DNA of 64,000 nt from Shewanella insulae (GCF_009831655.1 NZ_WRPA01000005.1:1-64000), one strand, 5' to 3'; numbered from the stretch's first letter, positions 45,313 through 55,636 are shown. A program made the numbers and translations. Notes: a model not told the origin generated them from the letters alone.

Positions 45313-45939
45313 ATGAAAGTGGTCGAAGTTAAGCATCCTCTGGTACGCCATAAGATTGGCTTGATGCGTGAAGGAGATATTAGTACTAAGCGTTTCCGTG
45401 AGTTAGCGGCTGAAGTGGGTAGCCTGTTGACCTATGAAGCGACCGCTGACTTTGAAACCGAAAAGGTCACTATCGAAGGTTGGAATGGTCCAGTAGAAGT
45501 TGAGCAGATCAAGGGTAAGAAGGTTACCGTAGTGCCTATTCTGCGTGCCGGCCTTGGCATGATGGATGGTGTGCTTGAGCACGTACCGAGTGCACGTATC
45601 TCTGTGGTGGGGATCTACCGTGACGAAGAGACGCTGGAGCCCGTGCCTTACTTTGAGAAGCTTGCCAGCAATATGCATGAGCGTATCGCATTGGTGGTCG
45701 ACCCTATGCTGGCAACCGGTGGCTCTATGATCTCAACGATCGATCTGCTTAAAGAGCGCGGCTGCACCTCAATCAAGGCCCTGGTATTAGTGGCGGCGCC
45801 AGAAGGCATTGCGGCGCTAGAGAAGGCCCATCCTGATATTGAGCTCTATACTGCCTCTATCGACAAGTGCCTCAACGAGCAGGGTTACATCCTGCCTGGT
45901 TTGGGTGATGCCGGCGATAAGATCTTCGGTACTAAATAA
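45313..45939 (+). CDS. upp: Uracil phosphoribosyltransferase
   Basis: 208 residues, the same as E. coli Upp. The PRPP loop is [20 protein letters not shown] near residues 126-145, and the C-terminal uracil-binding segment is [22 protein letters not shown] lies 8 bases before the ATG. It salvages uracil to UMP. Divergent from purM, convergent with the antiporter gene, with which it shares a terminator. Confidence 0.96.
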   Translation: MKVVEVKHPLVRHKIGLMREGDISTKRFRELAAEVGSLLTYEATADFETEKVTIEGWNGPVEVEQIKGKKVTVVPILRAGLGMMDGVLEHVPSARISVVGIYRDEETLEPVPYFEKLASNMHERIALVVDPMLATGGSMISTIDLLKERGCTSIKALVLVAAPEGIAALEKAHPDIELYTASIDKCLNEQGYILPGLGDAGDKIFGTK

Positions 45940-45966
45940 GACACCATTTTAAAAATGGTGAGCAGT

Positions 45967-45995
45967 AAAAAAGGAGCCTAAGGCTCCTTTTTTTT
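45967..45995. terminator. Terminator between upp and antiporter gene
   Basis: AAAAAAGGAGCC and GGCTCCTTTTTT stem with flanking runs on both sides of convergent genes. Confidence 0.88.
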
Positions 45996-46017
45996 ATCTC
46001 TTTTTATCAGGTGTTGG

Positions 46018-47337
46018 TTAGAGCACCATGGCTGCTATCCAACCCGAGATCAACAAGGGGATGTTGTAGTGAATAAAGGTTGGGATCACGCTATCGCGAA
46101 TGTGATCATGCTGACCGTCGGCGTTGAGACCTGCCGTCGGGCCCAGGGTCGAATCCGATGCCGGTGAGCCGGCGTCACCAAGCGCCGCCGCCGTGCCGAC
46201 CAGTGCGATGGTGGCCGGTACCGAGAAGCCAAAGCTGATAGCCAGCGGCACATAGATGGTGGCGATGATGGGGATGGTGGAAAACGATGATCCTATCCCC
46301 ATGGTGATGAGTAGACCGACTACCAACATCAGGAAGGCCGCCAATGCCTTGTTGTCACCGATGAGATGGCTGAGGGAGTCAACTAGGGTGCCTACATCGC
46401 CTGTGGCCTTGACCACGGCGGCGAAACCGGCGGCGGAGATCATGATGAAACCTATGTTGGCCATCATACGCACGCCTTGGTTGAAGATATCCTGATCGGC
46501 CACATGCTTGAGGGCGCCAGAGAAGCTAAAGATGATAAAGCCGATGAGGGCACCGAAGATCATTGAGTTGGTATAGAGCTGCACCACTAGGGTGGAGGCG
46601 ATGGCGATCAGGGCGATGGCGATGTTACGGCGATTAAGGGTTTCCTCTGGCTCGGCGGCCAGGATCAACTCTTCCTTATATTCTCTTGGCTTGCGATAGC
46701 TGATGAACACGGCGATAAACAAGCCGCTGACCATGCCCAGCGCCGGGATCAACATGGCAGGAGGGATCTGTTCGCGCACCGCATCTAAATTATTGCTGGT
46801 GAGGTTGGCGAGCAAGATATCGTTGAGGAAGATACCGCCAAAACCTACGGGCAGGATCATATAGGTGGTCACTAGGCCGAAGGTGAGCACACAGGCTACC
46901 AGGCGCCGGTCGAGCTTGAGCTTTGACATCACATGCAAGAGCGGCGGAATTAGGATTGGAATGAAGGCAATATGAATAGGCAGTATGTTTTGTGACGAAA
47001 CCGCCATGGCCAGGATGGCCAGCAAGAGTAACCAGCGCACCTTATTGACGTTGCCAGGGCTTTGCTCTTGTCCTAAGTGAGCGATCACCTTGCGGGAGAT
47101 CAGCGTGGTGAGGCCAGAGTGTGACAGGGCGACCGCAAAGGCACCTAACAGGGCATAGCTCAGAGCGATCTGCGCGCCGCCGCCCAGCCCGGTATTAAAG
47201 GCGTCGACCGTCTGCTCAAGGTTCATGCCGCCGACGAGTCCGGCGACCAGAGCACTCACAGTGAGCGCGATAACGACGTTTACTCGCGCTAGGCTAAGGC
47301 CCAACATCAAGCAAACGGCAATAACAACTGCATTCAT
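46018..47337 (-). CDS. Na+/H+ antiporter family protein
   Basis: 439 residues and about 12 hydrophobic helices. The pattern fits the NhaC/YuiF-like 'Na+/H+ antiporter family' ([18 protein letters not shown] near the C-terminal third is highly conserved in that family, given here as [12 protein letters not shown]). Alternatively it may exchange amino acids or dicarboxylates, as some members do. ATG start; no other genes in the unit. Confidence 0.85.
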   Translation of the reverse strand: MNAVVIAVCLMLGLSLARVNVVIALTVSALVAGLVGGMNLEQTVDAFNTGLGGGAQIALSYALLGAFAVALSHSGLTTLISRKVIAHLGQEQSPGNVNKVRWLLLLAILAMAVSSQNILPIHIAFIPILIPPLLHVMSKLKLDRRLVACVLTFGLVTTYMILPVGFGGIFLNDILLANLTSNNLDAVREQIPPAMLIPALGMVSGLFIAVFISYRKPREYKEELILAAEPEETLNRRNIAIALIAIASTLVVQLYTNSMIFGALIGFIIFSFSGALKHVADQDIFNQGVRMMANIGFIMISAAGFAAVVKATGDVGTLVDSLSHLIGDNKALAAFLMLVVGLLITMGIGSSFSTIPIIATIYVPLAISFGFSVPATIALVGTAAALGDAGSPASDSTLGPTAGLNADGQHDHIRDSVIPTFIHYNIPLLISGWIAAMVL

Positions 47338-47570
47338 ATTGATTCAATCTGATTTTTTAATCTTTAGTGGGAAGCTATTTTTGCCAGCAATAGCCCGTGT
47401 TGTCCAGCGCCATGGCGTTTTATCTAAGAATTTTGCAAGAGATGTAACCGAACTGTATTCAAGTTTACTGCGTAACTGTAAATAAGCCTAACCGGCCGGG
47501 AAGAAGGCGGTGATAACTTGGGCAACTCGATGAATATTTATTAAAAAAAGTGACAATGATCCCAAATTAC

Positions 47571-47598
47571 TTGTGTCCCGCTGGTGACTGCCTATAAT
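47571..47598 (+). promoter_or_regulatory. Promoter of the peroxiredoxin gene
   Basis: TTGTGT (-35) and TATAAT (-10) are separated by 16 bases, ending 52 bp before the ATG. Confidence 0.6.
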
Positions 47599-47650
47599 GC
47601 TTTTGAGTTCATAATTAAAAGCTTTTTCAATCCATAGATGGAGATAAAAA

Positions 47651-48256
47651 ATGAGCGTATTAGTAGGCCGTCCGGCTCCTGATTTTACAGCTGCAGCAGT
47701 TCTTGGTAATGGCGAAATTGTAGATAGCTTTACCCTGAGCGAAGCGATTAAAGGAAAGCCAGCTGTAGTATTCTTCTACCCACTTGATTTCACTTTCGTA
47801 TGCCCATCTGAGTTGATTGCTTTCGATCACCGCATGGAAGAGTTCAAGAAGCGTGGCGTAGAAGTTATCGGTGTTTCTATCGATTCTCAGTTCACTCACA
47901 ACGCATGGCGTAACACCCCAGTAGATAAGGGCGGTATCGGCCAGGTGCAGTACACCCTAGTGGCTGACGTGAAGCACGATATCTGTAAAGCCTACGACGT
48001 TGAGCATCCAGAAGCCGGTGTGGCTTTCCGTGGTTCTTTCCTGATCGACAAAGAAGGTCAAGTTCGTCACCAAGTGGTTAACGATCTGCCACTAGGCCGT
48101 AACGTTGACGAGATGCTACGTATGATCGACGCGCTTCAATTCCATGAAGAGCACGGTGACGTTTGCCCAGCAGGCTGGGAAAAAGGTGACAAAGGTATGG
48201 ACGCAAGCCCAGAAGGCGTTGCTTCTTACCTGACTGATAACGCTGAGACACTATAA
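47651..48256 (+). CDS. Typical 2-Cys peroxiredoxin
   Basis: 201 residues. The peroxidatic Cys51 lies in FTFVCPSEL; the resolving Cys is in GDVCPAGW near residue 172. The GGIG segment and C-terminal YL resemble overoxidation-sensitive peroxiredoxins. It reduces H2O2 and organic peroxides in the cytoplasm. Codon use looks optimised for high expression (few rare codons), consistent with an abundant protein. A strong terminator follows. Confidence 0.93.
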   Translation: MSVLVGRPAPDFTAAAVLGNGEIVDSFTLSEAIKGKPAVVFFYPLDFTFVCPSELIAFDHRMEEFKKRGVEVIGVSIDSQFTHNAWRNTPVDKGGIGQVQYTLVADVKHDICKAYDVEHPEAGVAFRGSFLIDKEGQVRHQVVNDLPLGRNVDEMLRMIDALQFHEEHGDVCPAGWEKGDKGMDASPEGVASYLTDNAETL

Positions 48257-48274
48257 GCGGTTCAGACTGTTAGT

Positions 48275-48303
48275 AAAAAAGCTGCCCTAGGGCAGCTTTT
48301 TTT
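48275..48303 (+). terminator. Terminator after the peroxiredoxin gene
   Basis: AAAAAAGCTGCCC and GGGCAGCTTTTTTT stem with a two-base loop. Confidence 0.9.
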
Positions 48304-48379
48304 ATGGCTCTTTTTTATGGCTCTTTTTTATAGTCTCTATGGCCAGTTACATCTGGGCTTCACCTGTCGCCACCTACCG

Positions 48380-48946
48380 CTAAGCGGGTGAGGGGACTGT
48401 TTGACTATTCATCATCAGTTCGCGATAGGAGTTGGTCTCTCTGTCATTCTCCCTTAGACCAAGTTGCTCGGCTAATTTGAGCAGGCCTTGTTCGTGATGC
48501 GCCAGCTGGGTCTCATCGTCTGTCATGATCGCCAGCTCGGCAAAATCCCCCAGCCCTTCTAAGTTGTCGACCGTCACATGATACTGGTCGATAAAGTAAA
48601 TGCTGCGGGTCTTGGTAAGCCGCAGCACCACCTCATAACCCATGGTCTCCAGCATATCGGCGGCGCTGTCGATGTTGTCGATACGAGTCGCCTGACACTG
48701 CTGGCTAGCTGGGCCCTTGACTATCCATAGCTTGATATCTGAGGGGCGCATCTCCCTCAGGCACAGATGTTTGCTCTCTTGTGCCAGGCTTCCCGCCTGG
48801 GTGTCGTAATAGCGGTCAAACTCGACGTTGTCTTTAAGCATCACCTGATGGGGGAGGCTGTGCAGCCGGGCCAGAAAAGAGTCTCTATCCTGAAGTCGGT
48901 ACTTGAATTCCACTTCATACTTGCCGTCAAAATGGGCTTGGCTCAT
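48380..48946 (-). CDS. CYTH-domain protein (class IV adenylate cyclase-like)
   Basis: 188 residues. The CYTH signature E-x-E-x-K is EVEFK near residue 10, followed by conserved basic residues (FDRYYDT, LCLREMR, KLWIVKGP) along the triphosphate tunnel. The best match is CyaB/AC2 class IV adenylate cyclase or thiamine-triphosphatase-like enzymes; product cannot be decided from sequence. Start is ATG at 48946. Confidence 0.85.
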   Translation of the reverse strand: MSQAHFDGKYEVEFKYRLQDRDSFLARLHSLPHQVMLKDNVEFDRYYDTQAGSLAQESKHLCLREMRPSDIKLWIVKGPASQQCQATRIDNIDSAADMLETMGYEVVLRLTKTRSIYFIDQYHVTVDNLEGLGDFAELAIMTDDETQLAHHEQGLLKLAEQLGLRENDRETNSYRELMMNSQTVPSPA

Positions 48947-49142
48947 AGGTATTGTCTGTATCGCTTGTTGTAGGTGTTAGCCAGACTATACCATCTTAGT
49001 GCGGGCAGAGTGTGGGGTGAAGCTAAGTATCAGCCTTTGTTGGTGTCATTTCATGTTAATAAATTGATCATTTCAGGCGCCCTTGATATACCTAGAGAGA
49101 TCCTTCTTGATTAACGGCTTAGTGCCTAATGTAAGGTGTTCG

Positions 49143-49889
49143 ATGCGACTCTCTATAGTGTTTTTCTGTTGTCTTTTCTTCCTGGTGCCTGTACGCGCCG
49201 AAACCGTACTTTCCTATGATGTGAATGGCTCTAACAGTTGGTATCCCTACTTTATCGATGAAAATGCCAAGGACCCGGGGATCTTGGCCGAGTTAGTGCC
49301 AAATATCTTTGCATTGACCCCTATTCGATTGGAGGCAAAACTCTATCCACCGAAGCGAACTAATCAGGCGTTGGCCAGCGGAGCACTGGATTTCGATGTG
49401 GTGAGTCCCAGCTGGTTTGAGGGCGGCGAGCTGGGCGAAAATTTCGTGCAGTCTCAGCCCATCTTCGCTATCAAGGAGCATGTGGTGGTCTTGGCGGGCG
49501 CACAGGATGACTGGATGAATATCAGTAAGATACGAGGGCAGGAGATAGGCACTGTGCGCGGCTATCTCTATCACGACGATAGCCAGTTTACCCGTGTCGA
49601 TTTCAAGTCGGAACGTGAGCTTATCATTGCCTTGCAGAAGGGGCGGATCCAGGCCGCCATCGCAGGTGATCTTACCGCGCTTTACTGGGCAAGGGAGCTG
49701 CATGTGCCCATCGCGCTGGCGGCCGTACATTCGGATGGCGTGTTGGTGATCCGCCTGCGAAGAGAGCATCAAGGCTTGCTCAAGCAGATTAATGGTGCGA
49801 TAAGCCAGCTCCGGGAGCAGGGAGCAATAGACGCCTTACTGGCCAAATATACCTCGGGTCAGTCGGTTGTCTCTAGATTGAGCAATTAG
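49143..49889 (+). CDS. Periplasmic solute-binding protein (SBP family 3-like)
   Basis: 248 residues from the ATG at 49143 (AAGG before it) with a signal peptide ending VRAET (about 1-20); the TTG at 49083 would disrupt that peptide. The rest resembles an amino-acid binding-type fold. It is an orphan with no ABC permease nearby, like the gene at 37653. Confidence 0.8.
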   Translation: MRLSIVFFCCLFFLVPVRAETVLSYDVNGSNSWYPYFIDENAKDPGILAELVPNIFALTPIRLEAKLYPPKRTNQALASGALDFDVVSPSWFEGGELGENFVQSQPIFAIKEHVVVLAGAQDDWMNISKIRGQEIGTVRGYLYHDDSQFTRVDFKSERELIIALQKGRIQAAIAGDLTALYWARELHVPIALAAVHSDGVLVIRLRREHQGLLKQINGAISQLREQGAIDALLAKYTSGQSVVSRLSN

Positions 49890-50010
49890 CCTTATCTTTC
49901 TTTAACCTAATTTAACTGGTTGTTTTTCAGACAAACGGTACGTCATCTCTTGACGATCGCTTCGAGATAGCCGCTAATTGTGGACAATGGAAATGAGCAA
50001 GGATAGATGT

Positions 50011-51027
50011 ATGAATCCAATGGAGTTTGCGATTCCGGTCGAGGATAAACAGGCCTTCAGTCAATATTACGCTAAACAGATAGCCCCTAAGTGTCGGCGG
50101 TATGAGTCCGTCCGCCAGGAAGCTGCCGCTAAGTATCAGGCTCGCAGTAAAATTAGTACCCCCATCACCTATATCGGCTTGTTAGCCTTCTTGGCCTGTT
50201 TTGCGGTCAGCATCTATGGTGCGGTCGTGCTTGATTTTGAAGGTGGTGTGTTTTTCGCCGGATTTGGCGGTGCTTTTGGGGCGGGTACGCTGATCGCTGT
50301 CGTGAATATCTGGGCCGGCAATGAGATAAGTCAACTGCGGGCTAAGATAGTCGAGGAGATCTATCCGTTACTGCTTGGCTACTTCGGCAAGAGCTTCGCG
50401 TTAAACCCCCCAAACTTACCCGAGCTGGATGCCTATAAGGACTATGGTCTCTTTCCTGAGTATGACAAGGGCTATTTTCAAGATTCGGTAAGAGGCCAGT
50501 ATCTCAATGTGCCTTTCCTGATGAGGGAGCTCGTGCTGCTGGAGCATAAAGGTACGAAAGATAATCGCCCCCAATACAAGACGATATTCGATGGCATAGT
50601 GTTAGAGTTCGATCTGCCAAAGAAATTTTCCGGTAGTACCCAGGTTCGTCAGGATAAAGGGTTGATGGGTAATGGTTTTATGCAGTTTAAACAGCAGCTA
50701 TCACGGGTAAAACTGGAAGATCCGACCTTCGAGCGTCAGTTTGAGGTGTATAGCGACGATCAGATCGAGGCGAGATATCTATTAAATACTGCGACCATGG
50801 AGCGTTTACTCTCCCTGTCTCGCTTCTACCGTGGCGATCTTGAGGCCAGTTTTAGCAATGGTCGACTATTGATTAAGATCGCCTGCAAGCATAACTATTT
50901 TGAGCCGAAACTGGATCTGTTAAAGCCGCTGGACTTTGCCGATGATATAGAGCAGGTGTTTAAGGAGATCCACGAGGTGTTTGACTTGATCAAAGCCCTG
51001 AAGCTCGAAAGCCGTACAGGCTTGTAG
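50011..51027 (+). CDS. DUF3137 membrane protein
   Basis: 338 residues from the ATG at 50011, which has AAGGA seven bases before. Two hydrophobic helices lie near residues 49-70 and 76-98, followed by a soluble C-terminal part with FDGIVLEFDLPKKFSGST and MERLLSLSRFY, matching DUF3137. Function is unknown. Alternative starts exist upstream (49978, 49987). Confidence 0.83.
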   Translation: MNPMEFAIPVEDKQAFSQYYAKQIAPKCRRYESVRQEAAAKYQARSKISTPITYIGLLAFLACFAVSIYGAVVLDFEGGVFFAGFGGAFGAGTLIAVVNIWAGNEISQLRAKIVEEIYPLLLGYFGKSFALNPPNLPELDAYKDYGLFPEYDKGYFQDSVRGQYLNVPFLMRELVLLEHKGTKDNRPQYKTIFDGIVLEFDLPKKFSGSTQVRQDKGLMGNGFMQFKQQLSRVKLEDPTFERQFEVYSDDQIEARYLLNTATMERLLSLSRFYRGDLEASFSNGRLLIKIACKHNYFEPKLDLLKPLDFADDIEQVFKEIHEVFDLIKALKLESRTGL

Positions 51028-51132
51028 CGGTCAGCCTAGTTTATCCGGTATCCCGCGCGATCCGGCGCGAGATATCGGCAGTCTTATACAAGGCTAGCAA
51101 TGAGTGCTCTCTGCCTTGTCTTACTTTTAATT

Positions 51133-51813
51133 TTAGCTTTCGTTGTCTTCGCTGGTCTCAGCCTGGGTAGCAGGCGCCTCGCTCGCTACCGGCCAGCCGC
51201 CTAATGCCTTCCATTTGTTGACGATATGACAAAACAGCTCTGCGGTGCGCTCGGTATCGTAGAGAGCGGAGTGGGCCTCTTTGTTATCGAAAGGGATACC
51301 GGCAATCTCGCAGGCCTTGGCCAATACGGTATGGCCCAGCGCCAGCCCCGAGAGGGCGGCGGTGTCGAAGGTGGCAAAGGGGTGAAACGGCGTACGCTTG
51401 AGGGCGTTGCGTTCAATAGCCTGAGTGACGAAGCCATGATCGAAGGCGGCGTTGTGGGCCACTATGATGCTGCGATGACACTCTGCGGCCTTCTGGTGTT
51501 TCTTGACCTCTTTGAAGATCTCCAGGAAGGCTTCTTTCTCGCTGACGGCGCCGCGTAATGGATTGCTGGGGTCTATGCCGTTAAATGCCAGGGCGTCTGG
51601 TTCTAGGTTAGCGCCTTCGAAGGGCTCGATATGATAGTGGAGCGTCTTGTCCAGTAACAAATTGCCATTGTCGTCCATCTTCAACAGGGAGACGGCGATC
51701 TCCAGCAACGCATCGGTTTGAGCATTAAAACCCGCGGTTTCAACATCTATGACGACGGGAAAGTAGCCACGAAATCTATGCTTAAGTTTGTGTGCGTCGC
51801 AAATATCGCTCAT
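51133..51813 (-). CDS. rnt: Ribonuclease T
   Basis: 226 residues from the ATG at 51813. DEDDh exonuclease motifs are intact: VIDVETAGF (Asp/Glu), [10 protein letters not shown] (Asp) and [15 protein letters not shown] (His/Asp). It trims tRNA and 5S/23S rRNA 3' ends. The last 20 residues are a polar Ala/Glu tail beyond the core. Divergent from motY, an order shared with Vibrio. Confidence 0.95.
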   Translation of the reverse strand: MSDICDAHKLKHRFRGYFPVVIDVETAGFNAQTDALLEIAVSLLKMDDNGNLLLDKTLHYHIEPFEGANLEPDALAFNGIDPSNPLRGAVSEKEAFLEIFKEVKKHQKAAECHRSIIVAHNAAFDHGFVTQAIERNALKRTPFHPFATFDTAALSGLALGHTVLAKACEIAGIPFDNKEAHSALYDTERTAELFCHIVNKWKALGGWPVASEAPATQAETSEDNES

Positions 51814-51957
51814 TAAAATATCCAAAGTGAAGAGTGGGGGGCTATTATGAAGTATCCGGTGGGAGCTTGTCATGTTTGATTGGTCAATATATGGGCTAAA
51901 GGAATGCTAAATTAGGCCGATAGGGATAAGTAACGTAAATAACAAGAGTGACTGTCT

Positions 51958-52842
51958 ATGTGGGTTAGGGTGCTAAGTGCGATGACATTCGGTATAGGCT
52001 TGAGTCTGGCGACGACGGCGCAGGCCGAGTTGCGTCACTATGTGGCCTCGCTGGAACAGTCCTCCTGGCGCCTGAGCGGCAATACCCCCATTATCTGTCG
52101 CTTGGAGCATGAGATCCCATCCTACGGTAAGGCAGTGTTTACCAGCCGCGCCGGTAAAGACCATGATTTGAACTTTAGTCTGGATATGTGGGTGAAGCCC
52201 GACGAGGTGACCAGCGCCAAGTTGATGAGCATGGCACCCGCCTGGCGCCCGGGAGTTGTCTCCCGACCTATTACCGAGTTGACCTATCAGAAGTATTTCA
52301 GCGGCGAGGTGCCTAAGAAGGCGGCCTGGTCCATGTTGAACGAACTCGAGCGCGGCATGCAGCCCACCTTCTATTATGCCGACTGGTATAATCGCTCAAG
52401 CAAGGTGGCCGTAGGCCTGTCGTCGGCGAATTTTGGTCGCCGTTACGCCGAGTTTAAGTCTTGTCTGGCTAACCTCTTGCCTTATAGTTTCGACGATATC
52501 GCCTTTACCGTGCTGACCTATGAGTTTGGCGGCTCTGAGCTGACCCGCTACTCTAAGGCGCAGATTACCAAGGTGCAGGAGTATCTCTCTTATGATCCTG
52601 AAGTCGAGCTGGTGTTGATCGATGCCTACACCGACAGCTTCGGTGGCCGTTCGGTGAACAAGAAGGTGTCTGAGAAACGTGCTAAGTCGGTTAAGCAGCT
52701 CTTCCTGTCCGCAGGTATTCCCGACGAGCGTATCCATACCTTTGGTCACGGTGAGCGTCGCCATGTGGCGTCAAATGACACCATAGATGAGCGTGCGCGC
52801 AACAGACGCGTGGTGATCCGCCTCAGCAAGCCGCTGGATTAG
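51958..52842 (+). CDS. motY: Sodium-type flagellar motor protein MotY
   Basis: 294 residues with a signal peptide (1-22, ending AQA). The N-terminal domain (about 25-160) binds the stator/T-ring and the C-terminal OmpA-like domain (about 175-290) binds peptidoglycan, with VLIDAYTDSFGGRSVNKK and ERARNRRVVIRL. In Vibrio MotY forms the T-ring with MotX for the Na+-driven polar flagellum. It is divergent from rnt and followed by a terminator. Confidence 0.94.
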   Translation: MWVRVLSAMTFGIGLSLATTAQAELRHYVASLEQSSWRLSGNTPIICRLEHEIPSYGKAVFTSRAGKDHDLNFSLDMWVKPDEVTSAKLMSMAPAWRPGVVSRPITELTYQKYFSGEVPKKAAWSMLNELERGMQPTFYYADWYNRSSKVAVGLSSANFGRRYAEFKSCLANLLPYSFDDIAFTVLTYEFGGSELTRYSKAQITKVQEYLSYDPEVELVLIDAYTDSFGGRSVNKKVSEKRAKSVKQLFLSAGIPDERIHTFGHGERRHVASNDTIDERARNRRVVIRLSKPLD

Positions 52843-52873
52843 AGAAGCTTTAGTGAGTTAATCATAGTGATGG

Positions 52874-52899
52874 AAACCGGCCAACATGGCCGGTTTTTT
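52874..52899 (+). terminator. Terminator after motY
   Basis: AAACCGGCC and GGCCGGTTT pair around a four-base loop and are followed by TTTT. Confidence 0.9.
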
Positions 52900-52943
52900 G
52901 TTACCGGCCGGAGCTTAAAAGTGTGCAGCGGAAAATGATAGGC

Positions 52944-53111
52944 AAAAAAAAGCCCACTTAATCTTAAGTGGGCCGCAAATAAATCATTGCAATCAACAAA
53001 TTGAAGGAAGGAAGTCAAGCATAAGAACCAGGGATGAATTCACGTGACTGGCACGGGAACTCGGAGTTCTTGTTTTCCATCTACCGGTTGGGTAGACACT
53101 TCCGGAAAACG
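52944..53111 (-). ncRNA. Candidate small RNA, ~168 nt
   Basis: No reading frame explains this stretch, yet it has a perfect -10 (TATAAT) with TTGTAG 17 bases before it. A terminator at the other end has stem GCCCACTTAA / TTAAGTGGGC and eight T on the minus strand. Between them the RNA folds into at least two stems: GTTTTCC/GGAAAAC with inner TCTACC/GGTAGA, and AAGAAC/GTTCTT with inner CGTG/CACG. The length, promoter and terminator fit a trans-acting regulatory RNA. It matches none of the common RNAs I remember (6S, Spot 42, GcvB, GlmZ). Confidence 0.7.
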
Positions 53112-53117
53112 AGGTGA

Positions 53118-53146
53118 ATTATAGGGTCAGACCATTTGTCCTACAA
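53118..53146 (-). promoter_or_regulatory. Promoter of the candidate small RNA
   Basis: TTGTAG (53141-53146) and TATAAT (53118-53123) on the minus strand with a 17-base gap; transcription would begin near 53111. Confidence 0.75.
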
Positions 53147-53249
53147 ACTAGAAAAATTCCACCCTTAGATTAGTATTTCTAATGATTTATTGAGCCGTTG
53201 TAAGGGGCGGATTCACTTAACCTGGGGTTTTGCGCTTGATTACGCAAAA

Positions 53250-53278
53250 TTGCTGCATAATTTCACGATTTATATAAT
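53250..53278 (+). promoter_or_regulatory. Promoter of the prolyl oligopeptidase gene
   Basis: TTGCTG (53250-53255), 17 bases, TATAAT (53273-53278). It faces away from the small-RNA promoter. The leader to the ATG would be about 155 bases. Confidence 0.6.
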
Positions 53279-53440
53279 TCATCTATGTTGTTTTTTTATT
53301 AACAAGTCTATTTCGCAAATGCCTACTTCGATTATTTGTAGCCATTGCACGGTTTTTTTTTACTTGTATAGTACGAGGTTATTGGGCGCTAGCTCACAGG
53401 TTTACCATTAATAATAACGAGATATCCAGGATGGCTACAG

Positions 53441-55594
53441 ATGGCTCTTAAGACGATTTTATCCAAGCAAACCCTTTTGCTTGCCGGATTAGGTTTAACA
53501 CTCATGGGGTGCCAGTACCATGCTAGTGAGACAGAAGCGGCGCAGACAACAGTTCAGCCCCAGGGCGTGGTTGAAACGATTCACGGTGTACAGGTTGCCG
53601 ACCCCTACCGTTATCTGGAGGAAGAGAGTGACGCGACCCATGCCTGGGTGAAGCAGCAGCAAGAGGCTGGTCATGATTTTCTGGCGCAGCTGGAAAACAA
53701 GCAGGCAATCGTCGATCGCATCACCGAGCTGTGGAACTTCGAGAAGGTTACCGCCCCTACCGAGCGCGGCGACAATACCTTTTATTACCGCAATGATGGT
53801 TTGCAGGCGCAATCTGTCCTCTATGTGAAAAATAAGGTTGGCGAAGAGAAAGTCGCCCTCGACCCTAATAGCTTCTCTACCGACGGCACAGTCGCCTTGA
53901 GCGGCGTCTCTGTCAGCGGCGACGGCAAGATCATCGCCTATGGCGTCTCTAAATCGGGCTCAGACTGGCAACAGTGGCAGTTTGTCGATGTGGCGACCGG
54001 TGCCAAGCTAGGCGATGAGCTCAACTGGATTAAGTTCTCTAGCGCCGAGTGGAGTAAAGACAATAAAGGTGTCTACTATTCTCGTTATGACGCGCCCGAA
54101 GGCGGTAACCTGCTGGCAGATGTTAACTTTAATCAGAAGGTTTACTATCACCAGTTGGGCACAGATCAGTCTCAAGACAAGTTAATTTACGAACGTCCAC
54201 AGAATAAAGATTGGGGCTTTGGCGCCGAGGTATCGGAAGCAGGGGATTATCTACTGATCTCCATCTCACAGGGTACCGATAGCCGTAACCGTTTCTTCTA
54301 TAAGCCACTTACCGTGGCCGAGGCGCCTGTGGTCGAGCTGGTTAGCGAGCTAGAGGCCGAGTACAGTTTCCTGGGGAATGACAAGTCAGTCTTCTACTTC
54401 AAGACAGATCTCGATGCGCCAAACGGCAAGATCGTGGCCGTGGATGTGAATCGTCCTGCCAAGACAAATTGGAAGACCATTATCCCCGAATCGAGCGATC
54501 CTATCGCCAGCGTGGCCATCATCAACGATCATCTGGTGGTCAGTTACCTGCACGATGTGTTGGGCAAACTGTCTATCTTCAGCATGGAAGGGGTGAAGCG
54601 CCAGGATGTGGACCTACCGGGTAAGGGTAAGATTGCCGGCCCATATGGTAAGCGTAGCAAGGATTACTTCTACTACACCTTCAACAGCTATGTGCAGCCG
54701 CAGACTACTTACAAGTTTGACTTTAAGACGGGCCAGTCGAGCCTCTACGCTAAGCCGAAGATAGCCTTTAACCCTGACAACTATGTCTCTGAGCAGGTGT
54801 TCTACACCAGTAAGGATGGCACACGCGTGCCTATGATGATCTCCTACAAGAAGGGATTGACCCTAAATGGCGAGAACCCAACTCTCTTGTATGCCTACGG
54901 AGGTTTCTCTATCTCACTGACACCAAGATTCAGTCCGGCAAACATTGCCTGGATGGATATGGGGGGCATCTACGCCGTGCCAAACCTGCGCGGCGGTGCG
55001 GAGTATGGCGAGAGCTGGCATCAGGCAGGCATGTTCGATAAGAAGCAAAATGTGTTCGATGACTACTTTGCCGCAGCAGAGTATCTGCTCGATAACAAAT
55101 ACACTAATCGCAGCAAGCTTGGCGCCTATGGCCGCAGTAACGGCGGTCTTTTGATGGGCGCTGCCGTGACTCAGCGTCCGGATCTGTTTGCCGCCGTACT
55201 GCCTGCAGTAGGTGTTCTGGATATGCTGCGTTTCCACAAGTTTACTATCGGCTGGGCTTGGACCAGCGAATATGGTAGTGCCGATAATGCCGAGCAGTTC
55301 CCAGCGCTACTGGCCTATTCGCCTTATCACAACATCAAAGAGCGCGATTATCCAGCGACTATGGTGATGACGGCGGATCATGACGATCGCGTGGTGCCGC
55401 TCCACAGCTTCAAGTTTGGCGCGCTGCTGCAGGACAGACAGACAGGTGATGAGCCTATCATCATGCGTATCGAGTCTAAGGCGGGCCATGGTGCAGGTAA
55501 GCCAACGGCGATGAAGATAGATGAATTTGCCGATATTTACAGTTTCTTAATGCATAGTTTCGGCCTTGCGGTGCCGAGTAAGATAGGCAGCTAA
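53441..55594 (+). CDS. Prolyl oligopeptidase (S9A), lipoprotein
   Basis: 717 residues. The signal sequence ends in LMGC (Cys near residue 24), implying membrane anchoring. A beta-propeller (about 100-430) covers an alpha/beta-hydrolase domain with GRSNGGLLMG (catalytic Ser, near residue 567), DHDDRVVPLHS (Asp) and GHGAGK (His). It cleaves short proline peptides in the periplasm. The N-terminal DPYRYLEEE matches the S9A family. A terminator follows. Confidence 0.93.
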   Translation: MALKTILSKQTLLLAGLGLTLMGCQYHASETEAAQTTVQPQGVVETIHGVQVADPYRYLEEESDATHAWVKQQQEAGHDFLAQLENKQAIVDRITELWNFEKVTAPTERGDNTFYYRNDGLQAQSVLYVKNKVGEEKVALDPNSFSTDGTVALSGVSVSGDGKIIAYGVSKSGSDWQQWQFVDVATGAKLGDELNWIKFSSAEWSKDNKGVYYSRYDAPEGGNLLADVNFNQKVYYHQLGTDQSQDKLIYERPQNKDWGFGAEVSEAGDYLLISISQGTDSRNRFFYKPLTVAEAPVVELVSELEAEYSFLGNDKSVFYFKTDLDAPNGKIVAVDVNRPAKTNWKTIIPESSDPIASVAIINDHLVVSYLHDVLGKLSIFSMEGVKRQDVDLPGKGKIAGPYGKRSKDYFYYTFNSYVQPQTTYKFDFKTGQSSLYAKPKIAFNPDNYVSEQVFYTSKDGTRVPMMISYKKGLTLNGENPTLLYAYGGFSISLTPRFSPANIAWMDMGGIYAVPNLRGGAEYGESWHQAGMFDKKQNVFDDYFAAAEYLLDNKYTNRSKLGAYGRSNGGLLMGAAVTQRPDLFAAVLPAVGVLDMLRFHKFTIGWAWTSEYGSADNAEQFPALLAYSPYHNIKERDYPATMVMTADHDDRVVPLHSFKFGALLQDRQTGDEPIIMRIESKAGHGAGKPTAMKIDEFADIYSFLMHSFGLAVPSKIGS

Positions 55595-55606
55595 GTAAAT
55601 GCACCT

Positions 55607-55636
55607 AAAAAGGGAAGTGAATAACTTCCCTTTTTT
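55607..55636 (+). terminator. Terminator after the oligopeptidase gene
   Basis: AAAAGGGAAGT and ACTTCCCTTTT stem with a T-run. Confidence 0.88.

Noticed and set aside
53190..53411. 73-codon plus-strand ORF before the oligopeptidase gene
   Set aside because: No ribosome site, biased AT-rich composition, and it overlaps the promoter at 53250-53278.
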